Part shown: one piece after another, positions 10,272-21,697 of the stretch
Position numbering within the stretch: the first letter of the stretch is position 1
How the letters are laid out: every line of letters starts with the position of its first letter
Assembly (NCBI GenBank): GCA_001510135.1
Contig: LFER01000045.1
Location: 1-64,000 of the forward strand
DNA length: 64,000 bases
DNA from: Alphaproteobacteria bacterium casp-alpha6
Lineage (GTDB): Bacteria > Pseudomonadota > Alphaproteobacteria > Rhodobacterales > Rhodobacteraceae
Reading direction: 5' to 3'
The notes under the pieces: model-generated
What the model was told of the DNA's origin: nothing
Databases searched by the model: none
Seen by the model: the letters and a program-made list of their open reading frames with translations, nothing else
Position numbers and translations under genes: made by a program

Positions 10272-10374
10272 ATAATACAACCTCTGGCTTTAAGTTCAAA
10301 TGGGTATCAAAGCTGCTTGTTTCAATAGGTTGAGTTTTGTAAGACGTATCTTGATCCAGTGAAAGGGTATACCC

Positions 10375-12102
10375 GTGAGCAAATTCGACAAATCCAAATT
10401 GCCAAGCCGCCATGTCACAGAAGGACCTGCGCGTGCGCCCCATCGTTCCTATTATTACGCGATGGGAATGACCGAAGAAGAAATTCATCAACCCCTGATA
10501 GGTGTGGCCACCTGTTGGAACGAAGCTGCCCCTTGCAACATTGCCCTTAATCGTCAGGCGCAATCGGTGAAAATGGGGGTGAAACAGGCGCTGGGTACAC
10601 CGCGTGAATTTACCACCATCACCGTTACAGACGGTATCGCGATGGGCCATGAAGGTATGCGCAGTTCCCTGGCCAGCCGCGAAGCAATCGCAGATACCGT
10701 AGAATTGACGATGCGCGGTCATTGCTATGACGCGCTCGTGGGGCTTGCGGGATGTGACAAATCATTGCCTGGCATGATGATGGCAATGGTGCGCTTGAAT
10801 GTTCCGTCTGTGTTTCTTTACGGGGGATCGATTTTGCCGGGCCGCTTGGATGGAAAAGACGTGACCGTACAGGACGTGTTCGAAGCCGTGGGACAACATC
10901 AGGCCGGTAATCTGTCAACCTGTGAATTGGAAAGGCTCGAAGCGGTGGCTTGTCCGTCGGCGGGGGCGTGTGGGGGCCAGTTTACCGCCAATACCATGGC
11001 CTGTGTATCAGAGGCGATTGGTCTGGCGCTGATGAATTCTGCTGGTGCGCCTGCCCCCTATGAAAGCCGTGATCAATACGCTGAGGCTTCTGGGCGCGCA
11101 GTTATGACGCTACTGGAGAAAAACATCAAAGCGCGTGATATCGTAACGCTGAAATCACTTGAAAATGCGGCCCGCGTCGTGGCCTGCACAGGGGGATCCA
11201 CCAATGCGGGATTGCATTTGCCTGCCATCGCGCATGAGGCTGGGCTTGATTTTTACCTTGATGATGTGTGCGAAATTTTCCGCGACACGCCATATTTTGT
11301 CGATCTGAAACCAGGCGGGCAATATGTGGCCAAAGACCTTTATGAGGTTGGCGGTGTGCCTGTGGTGATGAAAGAACTTCGCAAAGCTGGTTTACTTCAC
11401 GAAGACTGCATCACCGCCTCAGGGCGTAGCATGGGAGAAGAGCTTGACCGGATTACCAGAGAAGCCGATGGTCGTGTCATTTACCCCATCGATGCGCCCA
11501 TTACCAAGACAGGCGGCGTCGTTGGCCTGAAAGGTAATCTTGCCCCAGAAGGTGCCATCGTCAAAGTTGCCGGCATGCCCGCGCAATATCAGGTTTTCAC
11601 CGGTCCTGCGCGCGTTTTTGAGTGTGAACAGGATGCTTTTGAGGCAGTTCAAACCCGTGCCTACAAAGAGGGCGATGTGTTTGTCATCCGAAACGAAGGC
11701 CCCTCTGGTGGTCCGGGGATGCGTGAAATGCTGGCGACCACTGCGGCCTTGTCAGGACAGGGTATGGGGAAAAAGGTGGCGTTGATCACAGATGGGCGAT
11801 TTTCAGGGGCAACGCGCGGGTTCTGTGTGGGCCATGTCGGTCCCGAAGCCGCGCATGGGGGTCCGATCGCACTTTTGAAAGATGGTGATATCATTACGCT
11901 CAATGCCATTGAGGGCACGATCCATGTGGATTTGACAGATGAAGAACTTGCCGAGCGTAAAGAACAATGGGCCGGACCGCGTGATACGATCTATGCATCC
12001 GGTGCTTTGTGGAAATATGCACAGCAGGTCGGTGAAACCTACAAAGGGGCTGTGACCCATCCTGGTGGAAAAGCAGAGAAGCATCAATATATGGACCTCT
12101 AA
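10375..12102 (+). CDS. ilvD: Dihydroxy-acid dehydratase
   Basis: Catalyses dehydration of 2,3-dihydroxy-isovalerate and -3-methylvalerate in valine and isoleucine synthesis. The likely iron-sulfur cysteines are C54 (AAPCN), C127 (AGCDKSLPG) and C199 (PSAGACGGQ), and the [11 protein letters not shown] segment near the C-terminus is intact. At 575 residues it is full length and of the short-chain type. It begins with GTG at 10375, preceded by AAAGGG. The lipoprotein gene that follows may be co-transcribed. Confidence 0.97.
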   Translation: MSKFDKSKLPSRHVTEGPARAPHRSYYYAMGMTEEEIHQPLIGVATCWNEAAPCNIALNRQAQSVKMGVKQALGTPREFTTITVTDGIAMGHEGMRSSLASREAIADTVELTMRGHCYDALVGLAGCDKSLPGMMMAMVRLNVPSVFLYGGSILPGRLDGKDVTVQDVFEAVGQHQAGNLSTCELERLEAVACPSAGACGGQFTANTMACVSEAIGLALMNSAGAPAPYESRDQYAEASGRAVMTLLEKNIKARDIVTLKSLENAARVVACTGGSTNAGLHLPAIAHEAGLDFYLDDVCEIFRDTPYFVDLKPGGQYVAKDLYEVGGVPVVMKELRKAGLLHEDCITASGRSMGEELDRITREADGRVIYPIDAPITKTGGVVGLKGNLAPEGAIVKVAGMPAQYQVFTGPARVFECEQDAFEAVQTRAYKEGDVFVIRNEGPSGGPGMREMLATTAALSGQGMGKKVALITDGRFSGATRGFCVGHVGPEAAHGGPIALLKDGDIITLNAIEGTIHVDLTDEELAERKEQWAGPRDTIYASGALWKYAQQVGETYKGAVTHPGGKAEKHQYMDL

Positions 12103-12103
12103 T

Positions 12104-12715
12104 TTGAGTATTAGATTGTTCAGAAAACTGCGCTTAGGATTTGCAGCGGGCTGTATCGGATTTGTGAGTGCCTGTATGGTCACGCCGGATTACCAGCAGG
12201 CTGATCTGATACGCAGTGTGAAATTCAAGGCCGGCGTGTCCTTCACGCCGCCCGTAAATTATTGTATCGATCCCAAGCTGGTCCAAGATACAGAGAACGC
12301 CGGCTTTGCGGTGGTTCTACCATGTCTTGACGCAGTAGAAGAGGTGCAGGGTGGGTTTACGACCATCACTGTTGTGTTGAATGAGGCGGCTTATCAAACT
12401 GCTGGGGACATTTCCGCTGAGGGGAAAAACCAAAAAAACCTCCCCCTTGAGATACATTTTCAAAAAGTACAACATTCCTCAGCAGAACAAATTTTGGGCA
12501 TGCAAGAAGTGGGATGGCAGCTTATCGACAAACGCGATATTTATACAAGCGTCTTGACGCTTTATGTGCCAAATTATGTGACGGTGAATGCTGGCACCGC
12601 GGAAAATCATCTTAAGAAAATGTTAAATCGCCTTCGATATGTTCAAACGGTAAGACCCAGGTCCAAACCTGAAACTCGCCAACTGACGCGTCCGCGTGCG
12701 CGACCTCTTTCGTGA
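12104..12715 (+). CDS. Putative lipoprotein, function unknown
   Basis: No recognised domain. From a TTG at 12104, right after the ilvD stop, the N-terminus reads as a lipoprotein signal: a basic n-region (RLFRKLR), a hydrophobic core and the lipobox VSAC at about residue 24. The mature part is about 180 residues, has several beta-like segments and ends in an Arg/Pro-rich tail (PRARPLS). A GTG at 12065 in the same frame would overlap ilvD and bury the signal peptide inside a longer N-terminus, so I prefer 12104. No strong ribosome-binding site is visible for either. Probably outer-membrane anchored; role unknown. Confidence 0.6.
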   Translation: MSIRLFRKLRLGFAAGCIGFVSACMVTPDYQQADLIRSVKFKAGVSFTPPVNYCIDPKLVQDTENAGFAVVLPCLDAVEEVQGGFTTITVVLNEAAYQTAGDISAEGKNQKNLPLEIHFQKVQHSSAEQILGMQEVGWQLIDKRDIYTSVLTLYVPNYVTVNAGTAENHLKKMLNRLRYVQTVRPRSKPETRQLTRPRARPLS

Positions 12716-12797
12716 AGAAAGAAAAAGATTTGTTTGATGTGTGCATAAACCGTCGATTAGTATCAATTTGTATGTGGCAGGTTGTAGGAAGGCGAGC

Positions 12798-13565
12798 ATG
12801 TTCAAGCCAAGTTGGTTAACGCGTTTCGCATTGGTAAAGGCAAAAGGCTTTTGGAAACGGACAAGCCACAATGCTGATCAGGTCACTATGTCTGACCTTG
12901 CTGCTGCGCGGCATCGTGCAAAAGATTTGCAGAGTATCCTCGCCGACTTCATTTTCAAGGCGGATTATCGGCTTGCGCGTCCCCAATATGATAACGAGGT
13001 ATTTTACAAACCGCCTGATGCGGACTGGTCTTGGCGCCCTGAACTCTGGTCTGGACAATTGCGCCAAAAGGGTTTGGTCGGCGTAGGTTCAAGCTCCAAA
13101 CTGGGAAATGAAGTGTCCTTATTTCACGATTGTGAGGCAAATGAGATGACGCTTCGCCAAATCCGCAATTACCGCGAAAAGGACCTTGCTCCATTCGGGA
13201 TGCAATTGGAAGTTTATGAATTTTCCGGCTCATTTTTGTCCGTTGCCTTGGATTTTCCCCCAAAAGCTATTGCAGGTCTTAATTCCCGTCACATCGTTCA
13301 TATGGAAACAGTGATTGAATGCGAAAAGCCGCTCGAGATTTTTGGGCGTTTGAATATCCGCCACGGTCCAAATGTTGAACAGATCGTGCGCGCGTTGCCC
13401 ACCGACGGGAAAAGTCAAATTATTGAATTTGACCTCGGTTATGTGAATTTGATAGAAAAACGTGTGGAACACATATGGCTGGATCTGATCTTTGAAGAAC
13501 CGTCTATGAATGACGTGATTTTGCGAGACGTTACGTTTCATCGCCGCCCCAGAGCAGAGTTTTAA
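12798..13565 (+). CDS. DUF6478-like conserved protein
   Basis: Conserved hypothetical of Rhodobacteraceae; from memory it resembles the DUF6478 family, and no activity is known. The start at 12798 has a strong AGGAAGG about 7 bases upstream; the frame is open further 5' to 12741 but that extension lacks such a site. Visible features are a basic N-terminal 30 residues, a W-rich stretch (DADWSWRPELW) near residue 75, and a jelly-roll-like succession of beta segments in the second half. There is no signal peptide. The next gene starts 11 bases downstream and is probably its operon partner. Confidence 0.65.
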   Translation: MFKPSWLTRFALVKAKGFWKRTSHNADQVTMSDLAAARHRAKDLQSILADFIFKADYRLARPQYDNEVFYKPPDADWSWRPELWSGQLRQKGLVGVGSSSKLGNEVSLFHDCEANEMTLRQIRNYREKDLAPFGMQLEVYEFSGSFLSVALDFPPKAIAGLNSRHIVHMETVIECEKPLEIFGRLNIRHGPNVEQIVRALPTDGKSQIIEFDLGYVNLIEKRVEHIWLDLIFEEPSMNDVILRDVTFHRRPRAEF

Positions 13566-13576
13566 GAAGGTAATTT

Positions 13577-13948
13577 ATGGATATTACACTCACAGAAATT
13601 CGATTTAGTGAAGGGGTCTGGACTGCTTTGGTGGACGGAAAATGGCAAGGTGATAGTGCACCGGAATTTACAGTTTCCTTGCAGGGTAAAAATGTTTCAC
13701 GCCTTAAGGCAGAACTAAAATCCAAACCCAAGCGCTATGAATTGTCAGTTCCCATTCCGAGCGAGGCCATCGCCAAAGGCGTGCATACCGTGATTATAAG
13801 TCTTGTCGGCAGTTCTGACGCATTAGCAAAAATTCCGATCGTCGCTGGGGATGTTCTGTCTGAAGATATTCGAGCAGAGGTCTCTTTATTGCGCGAAGAG
13901 CTGGATCTGTTAAAACGCGCGTTTCGTCGTCATTGTTCAACGACGTGA
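13577..13948 (+). CDS. Small conserved protein with C-terminal coiled coil
   Basis: A 123-residue protein I do not recognise. The first 90 residues look like a small beta sandwich; the last 30 (SEDIRAEVSLLREELDLLKR) have heptad-like leucines, suggesting oligomerisation. AAGAAGG lies upstream of the ATG. The 11-base spacing from the DUF6478-like gene suggests an operon and perhaps a physical complex. No signal sequence. Confidence 0.6.
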   Translation: MDITLTEIRFSEGVWTALVDGKWQGDSAPEFTVSLQGKNVSRLKAELKSKPKRYELSVPIPSEAIAKGVHTVIISLVGSSDALAKIPIVAGDVLSEDIRAEVSLLREELDLLKRAFRRHCSTT

Positions 13949-14030
13949 GCTTCAGCTTTACGTTGCGTTTCGGGTGACAAAACCTAAAAGGCGCTACATA
14001 AATCGCGTGTAGTTGTTGTGGGAGACTTAA

Positions 14031-16064
<2,034 letters not shown>

Positions 16065-16169
16065 TCGCAACAATCTTTCTAAAAATACCTCTTTGGTGAC
16101 GTTCAGCTGACAAATTTCTGCCCGATTTTAACGGGATACGAACTCTTAAATGGATAAAAGGGGTTCGTT

Positions 16170-17075
16170 ATGGATCGTTTGTTGGAAATGGAAGCTTTTG
16201 CAACCGTGGTGGATCAAGTTGGTTTTACAGATGCTGCAAAGAAACTTGGTCTGTCCAAATCTGCGATTTCTAAACATGTCTCCAGTCTAGAGGCACGGTT
16301 GGGCGCGCGACTTCTGAACCGCACAACTCGCCGGGTTAGTCCGACAGAAATTGGACTTGCCTACTATGACCGGGCTTGTCGTGTGTTAAGTGACGCTGGC
16401 GAAGCAGACGCGCTAGTCACATCCATGCAGGCCACCCCATCCGGTCAGCTCAGAGTTGCAGTGGACGCAGATTTCGGCGCCAACCACCTCTCGCCTCTGG
16501 TGGGGGATTTTCTTGCGAAATATCCAGATATTTCTGTAAATATGGAATTTGGGAACAGGTATCTTGAACTGATATCAGAAGGTTTTGATGCGGCTGTTCG
16601 GGTGGGCGAATTACAAGACAGTTCGCTCCGCGCGCGCAAGCTCACCGAAACGACAATCCGCATGGTCGCAAGCCCGTCTTACCTGCAAAAGGCCGGAAAA
16701 CCAGTGCGAGTGGATGACTTAAACAATCACAAATTATTGCATTATTCCAATCATGTTTCCGGTGCGGTCTGGAAAATTACCTCAAACACGGGTGAATTGC
16801 GCCAAATTAGAACTGGCGGCGCGTTGAGCGTGAACGACGGGCAGTCGCTTCTGCATACGGCGATTTCTGGCCTCGGGATCGCATATTTGCCAAGCTTTCT
16901 CTATTCTGAGGCAATGAAATCGGGTCAGGTCGTTGATGTGATGCCCCATCTGCCACAGGAAAAACAGGGCATTTATCTGATCTATCCGCCGGGTCGCTTT
17001 ACCCAACCCAAAGTGCGCGCCTTCATTGATTTTCTTTTAGGTGCCTTTTCCGGCAAAGGGCCAGATGTCTGGTGA
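16170..17075 (+). CDS. LysR-family transcriptional regulator
   Basis: Canonical LTTR of 301 residues. The N-terminal winged helix-turn-helix includes FTDAAKKLGLSKSAISKHV, followed by a linker helix and a two-lobed effector domain (SGQLRVAVDADFG onward). It resembles the CrgA-like group by the LLNRTTRRVSPTE stretch. It lies 105 bases after the dienoyl-CoA reductase on the same strand rather than divergent, so its target is uncertain. Confidence 0.93.
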   Translation: MDRLLEMEAFATVVDQVGFTDAAKKLGLSKSAISKHVSSLEARLGARLLNRTTRRVSPTEIGLAYYDRACRVLSDAGEADALVTSMQATPSGQLRVAVDADFGANHLSPLVGDFLAKYPDISVNMEFGNRYLELISEGFDAAVRVGELQDSSLRARKLTETTIRMVASPSYLQKAGKPVRVDDLNNHKLLHYSNHVSGAVWKITSNTGELRQIRTGGALSVNDGQSLLHTAISGLGIAYLPSFLYSEAMKSGQVVDVMPHLPQEKQGIYLIYPPGRFTQPKVRAFIDFLLGAFSGKGPDVW

Positions 17076-17128
17076 TGATCTATCCAATATCTTGAATGCT
17101 GGCATAAAATCTTCTGCCCTGTAGAGAT

Positions 17129-18085
17129 TTATTGAGGCACTTTCTCGATCACCACTTCAACGCGTCTGTTTAATTCGCGCCCTTTTTCCGTATTGTTTGA
17201 AGCAATAGGGCTGAGATACCCTACCCCATCCCATGACATTTGGGATGGATTGACCCCGTATTTTTCAACGAGCCGATCGATCACAGCTTTGGCCCGGTCC
17301 TTGGAAAGAGTGATATTTGCTGCAAGACTTCCAACATTATCCGTATGTCCTACCAGAAAAACGGACACCTCTGGGTTGGCCAAAAGATACTCTGCCAATT
17401 CGCGCAAAGATTTGAAGGGACCTGCCCCGAGGTTGGACGAACCAGAATCATATTCGAGATCGGGCAAAACACTATGTCCATTCTCGCGCAATTTTTCAGA
17501 CACTTGACCTGTCATCATCGGGATGCCGTTGTCTGGTTTGGCAGACAGAGCAACAAAAGCTGCGTTGGAAATTTCTGTTTCCTCAGCCGTTTCAATAATT
17601 TGCAACCAAAGCGCATTGGCCAATTTACTGATCAGAACCGTCTTATATTGCGCGCCGAACTGAAGCGACACATATCTGAAGTTTCCCAGATTTATATAAA
17701 CATAAGGCGCAGGCAGCACATCGATTTGAAATCGAAAGTCAAAACTGCCGCATGTGACGTCATGGCAGTCAAGCAACTTATTGTAGGATGTCTCATCCAG
17801 CTGGCTCAGCAAAGTTTCGATGAATTGATCGATGGTTGTCGCATTGTCTTTGGAGGTCCAGCTGCGTTTGCGTACTGGTCCTGACACTATTTTTGTTGGA
17901 ACCTGTCCCCCTTGCAATATTCCCACGGGAATACTGGTTTGTTCATAAGATAGTGTTTCTTCGTGGGTTAGGCGCAGGTTGTCTGGCACCAGTAATGACA
18001 CCCCAACGGATCCTTCGGAACTCGCAAGTACCGGTAACAAAAGGCCCAGTGCCGCAGTTTTAGCGATATTGTGCGTGATAGTCAT
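17129..18085 (-). CDS. OmpA-family protein
   Basis: Probably a periplasmic or outer-membrane protein with an N-terminal export signal and a C-terminal OmpA-like peptidoglycan-binding domain. The domain (about residues 220-318) holds FLVGHTDNVGS, the SKDRAKAVIDRL helix and the closing GRELNRRVEVVIEK. The N-terminal 190 residues are not a recognised beta barrel. A Cys pair (DCHDVTCGSF) may form a disulfide in the periplasm. The start overlaps the AhpD-like gene by 26 bases; with cinA and the GNAT gene it forms a tight four-gene run. Confidence 0.88.
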   Translation of the reverse strand: MTITHNIAKTAALGLLLPVLASSEGSVGVSLLVPDNLRLTHEETLSYEQTSIPVGILQGGQVPTKIVSGPVRKRSWTSKDNATTIDQFIETLLSQLDETSYNKLLDCHDVTCGSFDFRFQIDVLPAPYVYINLGNFRYVSLQFGAQYKTVLISKLANALWLQIIETAEETEISNAAFVALSAKPDNGIPMMTGQVSEKLRENGHSVLPDLEYDSGSSNLGAGPFKSLRELAEYLLANPEVSVFLVGHTDNVGSLAANITLSKDRAKAVIDRLVEKYGVNPSQMSWDGVGYLSPIASNNTEKGRELNRRVEVVIEKVPQ

Positions 18086-18632
18086 CGTTAGGGCGCATTT
18101 CTACTGCGCTCGCGACACGGTTGCTCATGTTAAAAAACCCTACCACGTTCGCAATATCCCAAATATCGCGATCATTAAATCCCACGGCGCGCAGAGTGTC
18201 GCGGTCTTTTTCTTCGATGGATGCGCTTTCTTTGGTGACCTTTTCCGCAAAAGCCAGCATCGCTTTTTGACGGACATCCAATGGGGCAACACGATAATTC
18301 ATGGCGATCATTTCCCCAAGCTTGGGATCCCCAGAAAGCTGGCGAACTGCTGCGCCGTGGGCGACAAGGCAATAAAAACATTTGTTGATGGATGACACTG
18401 TCACAGCAATCATCTCACGTTCAAGTTTGCTTAATCCGCTGGGGGCCAGCATGAGATCGTTGTAAAGCGTGGAAAATGCGTTCAGTTTTGCAGCGTCAAA
18501 GGCATAAGCCTGCAAAACATTGGGCACCATGCCTAGCTTTTCCTGACAGATATCGAAATATTTCTGGATCTCTTCTGGAAGAGGATCGAGCATTGGTAAA
18601 TCTAGGGCCATTATTGGGGGTGTGTCGCTCAT
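18060..18632 (-). CDS. Peroxidase-related (AhpD/CMD-like) protein
   Basis: Alkylhydroperoxidase-D/carboxymuconolactone-decarboxylase fold protein (190 residues) of the 'uncharacterised peroxidase-related' branch. The active-site pair is visible as CFYC in NKCFYCLVAHGAAV, with the downstream helix typical of the family. Likely a thiol-dependent peroxide reductase in the cytoplasm; the electron donor is unknown. Start and stop overlap both neighbours: its ATG overlaps the GNAT stop (ATGA), and its 3' end overlaps OmpA. Confidence 0.85.
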   Translation of the reverse strand: MSDTPPIMALDLPMLDPLPEEIQKYFDICQEKLGMVPNVLQAYAFDAAKLNAFSTLYNDLMLAPSGLSKLEREMIAVTVSSINKCFYCLVAHGAAVRQLSGDPKLGEMIAMNYRVAPLDVRQKAMLAFAEKVTKESASIEEKDRDTLRAVGFNDRDIWDIANVVGFFNMSNRVASAVEMRPNDDYHAQYR

Positions 18633-19357
18633 GTGCTGTTCTCTTTAATCCGATAGTGGTACCCTCCCACAAGACGCATCTTGAGTGAAGCGTAAAGCGC
18701 ATTTGCAGCCTTATTTTCCTTTGTGCAAATCACGCTCATATGCGCTGCGGTCTGCGACAGGGCCCAAATAGAGGCATGGCGCATGGCAAGCGCGCCGACA
18801 CCTTTGCGTCGTTGCTGGGGCAGGATTTCAAGCGCATGAACCATCCCGACACCATTATGAACCCCAATATAGGCAGTTCCTGCGGGATGATTGTCCCATC
18901 GCATCAAAAGACTGGTTTTTACGCATTTCGCACGTTCCATAACGGCGACACGATCTCTGCCAATCCCACCTTGCGCCCAAATATCTTTCTGAATTTCAAG
19001 GGGTTCCCAGATATCAAACATGCTTAGTCTTGGGGGGTTGGGCCGAGAGAGTTCCTCACTTGAGACGCAATAAATATTAACGGCATCGATGGTTTTATAG
19101 GACTCAGCTTGAAGAATATGATCAAGCTCTTCCTCCCCGTCTCGAACCATGAACAAGGGGATTTGCCCAAGTTCCCGCATACCTTTTTCAGCGATTTTAA
19201 TCTCTTGGACCTTTGTCCTGTCTTGCAAGGTCGCCGCAGAAACCCGTTTTCCTCCACCACGTCCCTCGCGAAGCGTCCAAGGACCGCAAGAGACCTGCTT
19301 ATGCGCGGGCCAAGTGTGATCGATCACCTCATAAAGATCGGACAGATCAGGCGTCAT
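18629..19357 (-). CDS. GNAT-family N-acetyltransferase
   Basis: Acetyl-CoA-dependent acyltransferase with the GNAT core at the C-terminus. Motif A is visible as ALEILPQQRRKGVGALAMRH, followed by the CTKENKAANALYASLKMR helix. The N-terminal 120 residues may be a degenerate second GNAT lobe. The start is ATG 19357, which overlaps the cinA-like stop by 11 bases; the frame is open upstream to 19480, but that would run deep into cinA. Substrate unknown. Confidence 0.82.
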   Translation of the reverse strand: MTPDLSDLYEVIDHTWPAHKQVSCGPWTLREGRGGGKRVSAATLQDRTKVQEIKIAEKGMRELGQIPLFMVRDGEEELDHILQAESYKTIDAVNIYCVSSEELSRPNPPRLSMFDIWEPLEIQKDIWAQGGIGRDRVAVMERAKCVKTSLLMRWDNHPAGTAYIGVHNGVGMVHALEILPQQRRKGVGALAMRHASIWALSQTAAHMSVICTKENKAANALYASLKMRLVGGYHYRIKENST

Positions 19358-20075
19358 GTTGAACGCGCTTGATGAGGTCTTCTTTGGCCGCGGCAAGTCT
19401 AACCCTATCGGATGAGCGCAGGACAAGGTTTGTCCCATAGACCCCGTCTTTTTGAAAAGGATAGGATCCCATTGACACATCGGGATAGGCTTTCGCCAAG
19501 GCGCCCAGTTCTGTGGCGATATCCCCTTCGCCGCGCTCGACGCGAAGCGTTTCGCTCAGGATCGGTAGCCCACCGGTAAAAGAGGGAAGCACGCTTTGCA
19601 CCATCGCTTGAAAAATAGACGGAACACCCGCCATCACATATACATTGCCAAGTCGAAACCCTGGGGCAGAGGATACGGGGTTGTCTATCAGTTCGGCACC
19701 ATCGGGGATCCGCGCCATCCTAAGGCGTGCTTCGTTGAGCTCGACGCCCTGCCGCTCATAATGGGCCTTAAGAATTGTGAGCGCATCCTCGCGCACGTCA
19801 ATATGCGTCTCAAAAGCTGCGGCAATGGCGTCTGCGGTGATGTCGTCATGCGTTGGACCAATCCCACCCGAGGTAAAGACATGATCATAGCCTTTGGATA
19901 GGGCACGAACAGAGTCAATAATGGCGGGTTCATCATCGCTTACAAATCGTGCCTCTTTGAGATCAATCCCAATTTCGCTCAGTACATTGGCCAGATGATG
20001 CATATTCGCATCTCGCGTGCGCCCTGATAGGATCTCGTCTCCAATCACAAGGATTGCGGCAGTGGGGTTGGGCAT
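19347..20075 (-). CDS. CinA N-terminal (molybdopterin-binding-like) domain protein
   Basis: Competence/damage-inducible protein A domain, related to MoaB/MogA. The motif TSGGIGPTHDDIT, typical of CinA, is at about residues 68-80, after the VIGDEILSGRTRDAN start. At 242 residues it is only the N-terminal half of the classical CinA; the C-terminal nicotinamide-nucleotide amidase (PncC) is absent. Stand-alone versions are common in alphaproteobacteria. First gene of the cinA-GNAT-AhpD-OmpA run. Confidence 0.88.
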   Translation of the reverse strand: MPNPTAAILVIGDEILSGRTRDANMHHLANVLSEIGIDLKEARFVSDDEPAIIDSVRALSKGYDHVFTSGGIGPTHDDITADAIAAAFETHIDVREDALTILKAHYERQGVELNEARLRMARIPDGAELIDNPVSSAPGFRLGNVYVMAGVPSIFQAMVQSVLPSFTGGLPILSETLRVERGEGDIATELGALAKAYPDVSMGSYPFQKDGVYGTNLVLRSSDRVRLAAAKEDLIKRVQHDA

Positions 20076-20119
20076 CCTGCGTCCTTTCCAAAACTCTCGC
20101 TTCCCTATAAAGGCTTCTT

Positions 20120-20824
20120 ATGCGCTTTCAAACCCCACTTATACCGGCGCGGCTTTTGCGGCGTTACAAAAGATTTCTGGCGGATGTTGTTCTTGCGGAC
20201 GGGCAAGAGGTAACCGCCCACTGCCCCAATCCGGGGTCCATGATGGGGCTGTGTGATCCCGGGAAGCGTGTCTTTGTCGAACCGAACACAGATCCGCGAA
20301 AAAAACTCAAATATGCTTGGCGCCTTGTCGATCACGAAAACGGACATATGACGGGCATCGATGCGGGAGCTGCGAATAAAATCGTCAAAGAAGCTTTGGA
20401 GGGGCGCAAAATTCCCTTGCTTGATCGATATGATACGCTTCGTTCAGAAGTGAAATATGGCACCCAGAGCCGGGTTGATTTTCTCCTGAGGGAGCAGGGA
20501 CAAAAGGACATTTATCTTGAGGTCAAAAGCGTCACTTTGATGCGTGAAAAAGGGTTGGCAGAGTTTCCCGACAGTGTGACGGAACGTGGTCTTAAGCATT
20601 TGCAAGAATTGGCGCGCGTTGTGGAGGAGGGGCATCGCGGGGTGCTTTTGTTCCTGATCCAGCGCAGCGATTGTCAGCTGTGTGATATTGCCCGTGACAT
20701 TGATCCCGCCTATGCCAGAGGATTGGAAGAGGCTCTGGCACGGGGCATTGAAATCTTATGTATGTCTTGCCATCTCTCTGAAGATATAATTGCCGTCGAC
20801 AAGCCTATTCCATTTGGGCTATAG
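20120..20824 (+). CDS. sfsA: SfsA family DNA-binding/nuclease-like protein
   Basis: SfsA homologue (234 residues), named for sugar-fermentation stimulation in E. coli; the family has an OB-like N-terminus and a nuclease-like core. Visible family signatures are AHCPNPGSMMGL near residue 34, SRVDFLL and DIYLEVKSVT, the last being the PD-(D/E)xK-like segment. It is divergent from the cinA-like gene and followed by map after about 50 bases. Confidence 0.93.
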   Translation: MRFQTPLIPARLLRRYKRFLADVVLADGQEVTAHCPNPGSMMGLCDPGKRVFVEPNTDPRKKLKYAWRLVDHENGHMTGIDAGAANKIVKEALEGRKIPLLDRYDTLRSEVKYGTQSRVDFLLREQGQKDIYLEVKSVTLMREKGLAEFPDSVTERGLKHLQELARVVEEGHRGVLLFLIQRSDCQLCDIARDIDPAYARGLEEALARGIEILCMSCHLSEDIIAVDKPIPFGL

Positions 20825-20875
20825 CCTGTCGCGGTCAACCTTGAGATTGATAGACAAAAACGGCAAAGGCATTTG

Positions 20876-21688
20876 ATGTTCAACAAAGCTGACAAAACGC
20901 GACGCAACAGAGATGGGATCACCCTGTTTGATCCGAGCGATTTTGCCGGCATGCATGCAGCGGGTGCTTTGGCGTCCCAGATTTTGGATGAGATTGGGGT
21001 GCATGTATATCCGGGGCAAACCACAGCCGTTCTGGATAAATTCATTCAGGATCAGGTCGAAGCCGCCGGCGCCATTTCAGCGACCATCGGATATAAAGGA
21101 TATCAACACGCAAGCTGCATCAGTATTAACCATGTGGTCTGCCATGGAATCCCAAGCGATAAACGTCTCAAAGATGGCGATATACTGAATATCGATGTCA
21201 CCGTTATTGTGGATGGATGGTATGGGGATACGTCACGCATGTATGTCGCCGGAAAACCGTCTCGCAAGGCAGAACGGTTGCTGGACGTCACACATGAGTC
21301 GCTGATGCGGGCAATAGATGTTGTCAAACCGGGCAACACATTTGGCGATATCGGGCATGCTATTCAGTCCTTTGTCGAAGCAGAAAGAATGTCTGTGGTG
21401 CGTGATTTCTGCGGTCATGGACTGGGGCATGTGTTCCATGCCCCGCCGAATGTTCTTCACTATGGGCGCGCGGGGACCGGTCCCGTTCTGGAAGAAGGCA
21501 TGTTTTTTACCATTGAACCAATGGTAAATCTTGGCCGACCGGAAACCAAAGTCCTAGCAGATGATTGGACAGCGGTGACGCGGGATAAATCACTTTCGGC
21601 CCAGTTTGAACATTCTATCGGTGTGACGGCTACAGGATGCGAGATTTTTACCCTGTCCAAAGCCGACCGGTTTCACCCCACGTATTAA
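20876..21688 (+). CDS. map: Methionine aminopeptidase type I
   Basis: Removes the initiator methionine from nascent proteins; cytosolic dinuclear metal enzyme. Metal-ligand segments are visible: the HGIPSD stretch, LNIDVTVIVDGWYGDTSRM (two aspartates), GHGLGHVFHAPPN (histidine) and FTIEPMVNLG (glutamate), plus the final FEHSIGVT. Length is normal for type Ia. ATG 20876 is preceded by AAAGG; an in-frame TTG lies one codon upstream. Confidence 0.96.
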   Translation: MFNKADKTRRNRDGITLFDPSDFAGMHAAGALASQILDEIGVHVYPGQTTAVLDKFIQDQVEAAGAISATIGYKGYQHASCISINHVVCHGIPSDKRLKDGDILNIDVTVIVDGWYGDTSRMYVAGKPSRKAERLLDVTHESLMRAIDVVKPGNTFGDIGHAIQSFVEAERMSVVRDFCGHGLGHVFHAPPNVLHYGRAGTGPVLEEGMFFTIEPMVNLGRPETKVLADDWTAVTRDKSLSAQFEHSIGVTATGCEIFTLSKADRFHPTY

Positions 21689-21697
21689 GGGCGAAGA

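Noticed and set aside
17240-17884. Open frame of 214 codons on the plus strand opposite the OmpA gene
   Set aside because: Entirely antisense to a clear OmpA-domain protein, no recognisable family, no ribosome-binding site; a shadow frame.
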